A stretch of 64,000 nucleotides of DNA, from assembly GCA_951230915.1 (NCBI GenBank), contig OX579633.1, positions 49,056,029 to 49,120,028 of the forward strand, given 5' to 3'. Below the pieces are notes generated by a model. The model saw nothing but the letters and a program-made list of their open reading frames with translations. It was not told the DNA's origin and did not search any database. This DNA is from Antitrichia curtipendula (taxonomy: Eukaryota; Streptophyta; Bryopsida; Hypnales; Leucodontaceae). Shown piece by piece: positions 56,301-64,000 of the stretch. The first letter of the stretch is position 1. Every line of letters starts with the position of its first letter. The position numbers and the translations under genes are program-made.

Positions 56301-59300
56301 TAAACAGCGGCCCCACATCAGAATATCCATGGCATGCATCCTGGATTCTGCTCCTTCACTATCAGAGCGACCAAAGGCATCAAGATCCATTGGCGGTCTA
56401 ATACCAACCCACACTTCCATCCCGTCCTGCCAAACCCCACCCTCAGCCGGTAGGGACAGGTCACATCTCACTTCTCCGTCAAACACGCCGTCAATGAAGG
56501 CAAAAGCCTCGCCAGTTGAAGCATCAACTGTTACTGCAACCGAGTGCCATCTGCATACAGCAAGAAAAAACAATGAGACCAGTACTACGAATTTAGTTTA
56601 CAGAGACGTGGCATCATCGCAACGAACCATTCTAGTTATATTGTCAGTTTGCAGTAACCTCACCTCCCATCAGCAATACAAGTGTGCCCAATGAACCATT
56701 CTCGATTATATGTAGTCTGACCAGCTCCTTTCTGTACAAGCCGCAGTCCAACCTGCCCTGCTTCTAAACCCTGCTCAGCACCCGCAACTAGAAACTCCCA
56801 GCACTTTTGATTATGAGCTTCAACACCCAAAATGCAAACTGGTCCGGAATCTGGCTGGATCATCACTGCCGCAGAAAAACTCACTTTCCAGCTCCCACAC
56901 ACAGCTGGGTCAATCGATCCACACGACCGGCCACCAGTGCGAGGCTCATTGTCCATCACACAAACAGTTCCATGGACTCCAGTCTGGAACATGACAGTCA
57001 AAATATCTAAACGTCATGCTTTTCAAACAATCACGTGAAGCAAACAATGCAGAAGATTAAACTATTGTCAACAATTTTGAAGGTGTGGTCACGCGCTCTT
57101 CAAAAACAGGGTCGTAGTTCTTTAACCTGCTGTGCACGTTGAGCTCGTTGAGCAAACAATATTCGTCGAGCCAAACTGGACACCTGATCACCAGCAGAGC
57201 TGTCATCGAGTAAAATATCCCGTCCAACTGCACGGACAGCAGCAGCCATTGCAGCTGCTTCTTTAGTACCGGCGTCGGGAACAGTTGAGATAACTGACGC
57301 TTCAATTTCATGGCGTCGTCTTTCCTCCTTCTCGAGCAATGCCCGACGTCTTTCTCTGCCTTTTCCTTCCTCCTCACGCCTTTGCTGCAAAAGTTCCTCT
57401 TCCGTTTCCTTTTCCCGCATGTAACTGAAACAGAAAAAAATTCTTACATTCCACATCCTGTAATAACCTTGACTTCATGTGGAAAGCCACCAACAAAAAA
57501 CTCAAAGAAGACCAGTAGTCACTAAAATCTATCTAGTTTCACGTGCAGCCCAAACTCAGTAAGATGTGGTTTAAGCGAGAAGAAAGTCATTTTTTATTGT
57601 ATAAGATATGGTCCCAGGAACGTCAAATAGGACTAGTGAGATTCAAATACCCTCAAAAATGTTACATCATGTTCTTCAATATCTGTATTATGATTCATTC
57701 AAATGCCAGTCAATAAATATACGATGGAAATTCCCAGTTCCGAATGTCACAATTCACATATGCTTTAACCTGAGAATCAGAAAGGCAAAACAGATTCTTA
57801 CTTTTCTTGGACTGTCTCAAATTGTTTTCGATCCTCAGCTGTCCACGTCTTGATTTTCTTTGCACTGAGATTTGAAAACCCAATGCTATCCAAAAAGAGT
57901 CGGAGCCTGACTTCATCCTGCAGGCACGGAAGTGATTATAGAACTAAAATAGAAAACCCACATGAGAAAAGAAAACGCGATATTTTTTTCTGTTATACCG
58001 AACAATAAAATGCCGGTTCTATGTTAACCTTTGTGTAAATAAGACTAACGAAATGACTGACTACAGCAGAAATCAAAAGCATGAACCTCCTTGATCAATC
58101 TTCTCTGTACGATAGAATTTATGGGAGTTGAAGATTTGAGAGAAAACATTGTTTCCAAACTCGATCCTACCTGCACTCTTTCGGCTCTTGTAGCATGACC
58201 AAGAACCAGAAGTAGATAGCCACCAAACTTATCCCACATGTAGACCCACTCAGTATCAATAGCCTCTTCAAGAGCCAATATCCGCGCATGAGCACACAAC
58301 TTCCTTCTGTAGCCTGTGTCTGTAGTCGAGTCAAATGGAGACCCAAAAGTTGAAAGCAGAGGCCACCATCTAAGACCTGCAGCTTGCTCCTCATTCCGAA
58401 GCCGCTCCCTTAGCTTCAATACATCAGCGCGAGGAAGCACAAAATTTCCTGCTTTGTCACGGGTGATAGAAGCATCACCTACAAGCAGAGCTGCTGAGCT
58501 TGCAGATCGTTGAGGAGCTGAATATGTTCCTGACATAGCATTTCTAGTCTGCAAAAAAACACTAATATCAGTAAAACGATAACATTGGGCGCTTGCTAAA
58601 CATCCACCAAATATCACCATTCCAGTAAAGCTGCAACCAGCATAACTTGCCTTCGTTGAGGAGCGAGCAATGGCTTGTGCTATAGTCTCCTTTCGCAAAA
58701 ATTGGAGGGCGTCCTCCATCATCTACAAGAAAAAAAAATAAGGAGAATAATATAATAAAATAAGGAGAAACTACAGGATAATAAGATTGAGACTAGTCAC
58801 ACTGAACTGGACAACGAAACACAGGAAGAGGTTCATCACTTAGAAACCGCTAGACCGTCGTACTAAAATACCTTCAATGTAAGTTGAGGGCGCGAGATAG
58901 CAAAAGCATATGCTACAACCAAAGTGATGGCCGAAACTGCTGATCCTGCAAATGGAGGATAGATCTCCAAACTTGCAACTACTCCCCATCCCGCGGTGGC
59001 CAAGGCTATGCCATAAAGAACCAGGAAAGCACCGCTGGTGACACACACATTCTCGTGTATGAGTCAAAAGTAAGCCTCTCTTACAATCTTATATCAAAAT
59101 TTTCTTATAAACGCTGAAAGCATTCTAAACTTACAGCTAGAACAATGCACTCTTCAGAAACTCAACACTGAAATTTACGTCAAGGACATAAACAAAGCAA
59201 AGAGCAACGAAACTTGCCTGACATTCTTTGCAGAGTCTGCATGGGCATCATAAACATAGACAGGAAGGACCCTAGGAGAGTATACAACCACCGCTGGAGA

Positions 59301-62300
59301 CAAGAGGACCTATTCACAACACAGCACGAAAGTGAGGTCAAAATTAGCATGAGACAAACCCACGATTCTGAAATTCCTATACAATCTGCCAAGTCTGTCG
59401 TTAAGGCTAAACATACTCATCTCAACCAGGCAATTTTTATCAGAATGGAAACTATACAAAAGTACAGACCACCAAAAAAATTACCGTGAAAGACCTTCCT
59501 GCCAGAACCCCTAAGAAAGCAAAATATCCAACTGAAGCTCCCACAAATGGTTCATCTGCATAAGTGAAACGTAAAAAAAAACAATTATTAATCCAAAACC
59601 ACTCGATGACCTGGGAGTATACGTCAATACTGAAGTCCAGGCTGCAATCTTGCAGAATAAAACAGTAAATAAGCATTTCACTCACAATCGTTGAACAGGA
59701 GCCAAGTCATGTTAACCAATGCCATCAGGAAGATACTCACCAGCTAAGAGTCCAATGAGGAAAGCAGCCAAGGCTAAAACAAATGCCGCAAGGCAGACGA
59801 AAAAAACTTCCATACGAGTCAAGTAAAAGTTGTGCGAGGCCCAGTGATGTATCACCGCTATTGTCAACACAACTAGCAGCAAGAACAGCAGAAAAGCTGC
59901 CCCAACCTGATAACCACAACAGTTTGATAAGCACCAATCTAAAGAAAGAATAATAATGCAGGAAGCAGGAAGCATTATCATGACTAGGGAAGATAAATCT
60001 CCTTACCATCCATGGATTGATAGTAGCAATTACTGCTGAGATAGCACCCAGCAAAAGTGTGAGACCGAGACCAACAAATACGTACGCACCCTTGGAGAAC
60101 CGCCAGCCCTCATCTCTCCTGACGATTACATAACAAGACGTCAATAAAACACAGCACTACACCCTAACCACAACAACGACGATGAAAAAGACACATGATG
60201 ATAGACAAAGAAGAGTTCAAAACTGAACGAACTGATATTCTCCGCTCCAGATGAATAAAGAAATTGCTCACCACTTGTAGAGGCCACAACCGAGAGAGAA
60301 CATAGCCGGTATACAGACTAAAGGCAACAAGGCAGCTAAGAAATCAGCTTCTGTCGGAGTTTTGCCAACACGACTCCGAACAATTCCCACATAAGATCCT
60401 CCACAAAAAGTCATCAATACCACTGCCAATATCACCACAAGAATTATAAAAATCAGTAAGATACAAAGTCCAATATAAAGTCCTAAATCAAAAACAATCA
60501 GTTGCCAGCTGAGACCTAAGAAGCCACGAAGTAACAAAAGATTGGGATTGAATTATGATGAATACCTGTGAAGATAGCGACACACACAGCTGAGGAAAGA
60601 GAGAAACGATAGGTTGCAAACCAAGAAATGGCCGGTAAAACTCCAGTTATCACGAGGGCAAATACTGCAGCTATCGCCCAGCCCAGGTATAAAGGTGACG
60701 TGTACGGAGAGGTGGAATAATTTGTAAAGCTACTCCAGCCATGGTATCTTATATCGTCAAGGGGGCTGAGGGAGATTATGACCCCCAAGGCAATTATGCA
60801 GATGACACTAACTAAAATGCAAGTTGTCATTACATTGTCCTGCAAAAAAAAAGCAGTACATTCATGCGATGACACTGGATCTACAACAACAGGGAGTACT
60901 TGAGCACCAAGCACAAATTCAATATAATTTGAGTACAAGGAGACATAGTCGCATTTATAAAATGGTGTATAATGCACTAGAAGCAGGCAAACAGACACAC
61001 GCGCAAAATGAGAGGGACAGAAAAGTGAATTTCAGTGGACATCAATTCCAGCATTAGAAAAAGCTACGGAACTGTAGGTAGGGGGGGAGGAGACGGGGGC
61101 ATCTACTTTTCATATAATATTGTACCACGTGAGAAGGTATCCTCAGGCACTAAGGGTTGCTAAACCGCGTACAATACAGTCAAAGCATCACTAGGCTTTT
61201 CAATTCAACGTTACGACTCCAGAAACTCAATTTGAGCGAACATTTTCAGTGAAATGCTTCATTTGATTCCAAAAAACTTTGGTCGAGAGAGTCAAACCTC
61301 TTTGGTTCTACCACGCCTTGCTTGTTGTTCCCAAGCGCGAGTAGCATGATACTCCAGGTTAGGTGTTTGGTAGAAGCTATATCCGTTGAGCACCCATATA
61401 GGCAGGGCGACAGAGACGGCAGCCACCAGCATTGGAACAGTCACAGCAAGCCCTAAGATGATCGATGACTTACTGTTTCACAACAGAACCAGATACAGGA
61501 AGATAATACTGCTCAGTGCCAGAAAGAAACCAACGGATTCACGAAACACACTACATTTGCCAACTTTTGATAGATATACACCTATGGAAAATAGTAGAAC
61601 AGCACCAGCAAGCACAGCCAATATCAAGAATAACCACAAAACTACGTGAAAAGAACTTCTTGCTCAAAAAGGTTTCTTACACACCAAATTAGAAGACATC
61701 AACTATAAGATATTTTGTGAGAGGCTTAGACCATGGATCGAACCTGAGAAACGCCAGGAGGAGACCCACCCCAGTACTCAAAAGCCACGCAATCAGGCCA
61801 AACTGGAAAGGACAATGATTTGTGTTAGGAAACATGTAAATAAACTCCCAATATATTCGCATCCAGCAGTCGTGACATGACGATACAACCATTAACAATG
61901 ACCTGCCGCAAAAGTAAGGGAGACCAAAAGAATATAATTGAGGACAACAGTGTTCTCAATATGCTAATTTAGGATTGAAAAAGTACCTTTCGAACCTTCT
62001 TAGTGATCACCATATTCTCCGCTTGCAATGATCGCAAGAAAGCTAGTATAGAACATGAAACGGGTGATAGCAGTAGTGCCGAAAATCCAAATTCAAACTG
62101 CAACAACACAGAGTAGGGTTCAAAACACACCCACAAACCAAGGCGTGCAAGAACCAAAGCGGTTGGCTAAAGAGCCCAAACAACCTCTACGCAAAAAAAA
62201 CGCATATTGAAAAATGAAGTATGTACCATGTAGTTGATTTTGTGTAGTCTGTCCAGTTACTTGCTATATATGAAGCACCGCTTAGGCAAAACTAGTAAAT

Positions 62301-63813
62301 TTTAAGTAGCATAGGAGTTTTTAAATATTACTGACCACATTACTGAAAACAATGAGGGCAGTTATCCAAAAAAACAGGGCCTAAAGCTTTTCTTAGTTCA
62401 GCATTACTCAGGCAATAAGCCAGTTCTGTGCAACTTAGCCTGCACCAGAGATTCTATCACTCTCATACCCAATATAGTTGGTTGATAAATTACTAACCTG
62501 CTCGTGTCTGCCATTGATGACAGTCACTGTAGTCGGACGGAATACAGCGACAATGACACATTCCACGACAAAGAAAACACTGAAGAAGACCCATGCTCGT
62601 TCTGGGGTCCCCACAAACAATTGTGCAACAACGCCAATACTCTTGAACCACTTTCCACAAGCATATTTCTGGGATTCCCCTGCCCAACCAGCACTTTCAT
62701 CTGGAACAAGTAATTGCGACTGTTTCAAACCCGCACTTGAGCTTTCATTGTTCACTCCTGGATCTCTCCCAGCATCGAGACTGCTTCTTTGCAACAAAGC
62801 CAAGATTGTCGGATCCAAGCCTTTTTCCTTTAACATCGTTGCAAAATTTGGATCAAGACCCTTATCCTGAAGCAACGTCATAAGCTCATGCTCTCCACCC
62901 CGGGCAACAAATTCAGGATTTTGACGAAGAATAGAATTAAATCGGGGGTCGTGCAGTCTCTCCTGAAACATCAAAGCCAGATTCAAATCAAGAGTTTGCT
63001 GGTCTGTCAATGATGCAAAAGTGCTACTCCGTTCCACGGTGTTCAAAGTCTCAATTGCAGCCACAGACCCTGCGCAAGATATACGATTCGAGTCGGTAGT
63101 ATCTTGATCTGGTGATGAGGGCTGCTGACAGCTACCAGCAGAGTCATCATTAAGTGCATGATGTCCAACAAATCCAGCAGCATTTGCTTCACCCTGAGGT
63201 CTAATATTTGCCCTACTAATGAGTTCTATGGCCGCTCCAATTTGCTCTGCTCCAACACTACTGTGTACAACGCTTGAAGTTCGACCCTCTGACACACTGG
63301 ACGAGCTGCCTGGCCCTCGCCTGCCAAAACCCTCCCGCAGGCGAACTACAGTATGCGCTAAGGCGGCACGTCGAGCTGCTCCAGGGTTAACAACAGATAC
63401 GTGTCGAACTACCACGGCTCCCAATAACACTGACGCTACGACAGAGTATCCTATACAGTGGCCCAAGTACCTGCAAGCACCCCCAACTTATTTAGACAAG
63501 CACGCAGAAGATTTTAATCTGTGGTACTATGCAAAGTTGAGAAAACCGGTTTTGTCAATATGACGTTGTTTACAATATCAAAGAGTATTCTGAGGATAAT
63601 TACAGAGAGGTCCATCTATAACCATGTAGTTCGAACTAAAGCATCACCAAAAGCTCGCATACAACACAATTACGCAAAAATAAAGTCAAAAGACCTACCA
63701 AAAATGTACACCAAAGCAGATCAATATCATTCTGTAGGCCCCAGCAATCAAGAGAGCTGCAATACGGCTCTTGAGCAGTTTGAACCCAAACAAGCAAGCC
63801 CCTATGTTCATAT
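53385..63813 (-). CDS. DEK1: DEFECTIVE KERNEL1 (DEK1) plant calpain, 25 exons, N-terminus outside the window
   Basis: Exons (5' to 3' on minus): 63,813-63,699; 63,470-62,498; 62,097-61,987; 61,802-61,744; 61,472-61,298; 60,839-60,566; 60,422-60,272; 60,118-60,007; 59,906-59,741; 59,555-59,485; 59,309-59,218; 59,034-58,872; 58,722-58,651; 58,548-58,171; 57,917-57,802; 57,424-57,127; 56,983-56,664; 56,550-56,190; 55,943-55,626; 55,495-55,391; 55,209-55,081; 54,962-54,582; 54,400-54,263; 54,050-53,814; 53,693-53,385. Phases agree throughout, giving 1,873 codons; family proteins have ~2,150-2,170 residues, so ~300 are missing. Exons 1-12 encode the multi-pass membrane region with its large loop in exon 2, exons 13-16 the charged arm, 16-18 the LG3 domain, 19-23 the calpain protease, 24-25 the C2-like domain. 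Catalytic residues are intact: GDCWFLSA, NHAYS, IRNPWANEVEW. DEK1 is a plasma-membrane protease controlling cell fate and division plane. Confidence 0.97.
54263..55943 (-). other. DEK1: DEK1 calpain catalytic core (exons 19-23)
   Basis: FTDQEFPPSDQSLF marks the start of the protease. The nucleophile Cys is in exon 21 (55,209-55,081, GDCWFLSAVAVLTEA), the His near the end of exon 22 (GIVQNHAYSLLQ) and the Asn in exon 23 (IRNPWANEVEW). GEWVPVVVDDWIPCE and SRKGSELWVSILEKAYAKLHG lie between. These are nearly unchanged relative to flowering-plant DEK1 as I recall it, so the enzyme should be active. Confidence 0.95.
58549..58650 (-). other. DEK1: DEK1 intron 13: 102-bp GC-AG intron, in frame and stop-free
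   Basis: Donor AAG|GCAAGT, acceptor TTTTTGCAG. Length is 34 codons with no stop in the reading frame. The flanking exons read ...IARSSTK / TRNAMSGTYSAPQRS..., matching the family without this insert, so removal is expected. Retention would add 34 residues between the membrane region and the cytosolic arm. Confidence 0.8.
59035..59217 (-). other. DEK1: DEK1 intron 11: GC-AG intron
   Basis: Donor TCAG|GCAAGT after ...DAHADSAKNV; acceptor CACCAG before GAFLVLYGIALAT. No GT donor nearby keeps the conserved residues and phase. Confidence 0.75.
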
Positions 63814-64000
63814 CTGTTTACAACGAGAATCCAATCAATTGTAAGTACATGGACTGCTTCAGTAACAATCGAAACTATAAATCTAGACGCAACTTGAGAC
63901 AGAAGAATGAATGGTGAAGAGCTTTAAATCTTATTAACTGCATCTGAAATATCAACTCAAATAGTACTTAAGAGCAAACTACTCTGTTAATTTTGACGTT
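63814..64000 (-). other. DEK1: DEK1 intron sequence at the window edge
   Basis: The exon starting at 63,813 (MNIGACLFGFKLLKS) has a good acceptor. The remaining 187 bp show no conserved DEK1 residues and are read as intron. The start codon and first membrane segments lie beyond 64,000. Confidence 0.7.

Noticed and set aside
58045..58722. One continuous DEK1 exon of 225 codons
   Set aside because: The frame is open because intron 13 lacks stops and the exon 14 end reads into intron 14. DEK1 conservation breaks at both places, and GC/GT donor and AG acceptor sites fit.
1..64000. tRNA, rRNA or organellar DNA insertions
   Set aside because: No tRNA B-box with a foldable cloverleaf, rRNA core or recognisable plastid/mitochondrial gene was seen on reading. 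A covariance-model search would be needed to exclude small ones.

Overview
The window is nuclear DNA of a land plant. It holds two real intron-bearing genes in a landscape of nested, mostly decayed transposable elements. Gene 1 is a plastid-type protein of the Arabidopsis At3g49140 family (+ strand, 33.7-39.8 kb). Gene 2 is most of DEFECTIVE KERNEL1 (DEK1), the single-copy plant calpain (- strand, 53.4-63.8 kb); its N-terminal exons lie beyond the right edge. A Ty3 element with a canonical chromodomain, and a second Ty3 element carrying a DNA-methyltransferase domain, suggest a seed-free plant (moss, liverwort, lycophyte or fern). This placement is inference, not proof.

Region 1 (1-25.4 kb) is a transposon nest. 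Its oldest recognisable layer is a Ty3/Gypsy-type element on the + strand. Its order is gag, aspartic protease, C5-cytosine DNA methyltransferase (DNMT), reverse-transcriptase connection remnant, PHD finger. It is broken by stops and frameshifts, and the DNMT catalytic Cys is replaced by Tyr. Its gag was interrupted by a 4.8-kb repeat, and the gag frame resumes exactly across that insertion. A second copy of the same repeat lies in the opposite orientation 1 kb away, so 3.6-14.0 kb forms a giant imperfect palindrome. The 3' part of the DNMT element was later hit by a structurally complete young chromovirus (18,883-25,000; two 471-bp LTRs, 5-bp target duplication CATGT, chromodomain integrase).

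Region 2 (25.4-32.8 kb) is AT-rich and gene-poor, with a decayed Tc1/mariner transposase on the - strand. A perfect 17-bp hairpin at 32.8 kb marks the change to GC-richer genic sequence.

Region 3 (33.0-39.8 kb) is the At3g49140-like gene. I could phase nine introns consistently for a 625-residue product with a transit-peptide-like N-terminus. Its first intron contains about four diverged tandem copies of a ~175-bp unit.

Region 4 (40.4-50 kb) has a Stowaway-type MITE, then an old Ty1/Copia element (LTRs at 40,837 and 49,712). The zinc knuckle of this Copia gag is split by a 3.43-kb hAT-like element with 9-14-bp terminal inverted repeats, an 8-bp duplication GTTCTTGC, and inverted arrays of a GGTCGCC-type motif. 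50-53 kb is non-coding, with a tandem duplication and a microsatellite.

Region 5 (53.4-64 kb) is DEK1: 25 exons are resolved and all splice phases agree over 1,873 codons. The calpain Cys, His and Asn are all present. Two introns use GC donors; one of these is 102 bp, in frame and stop-free.
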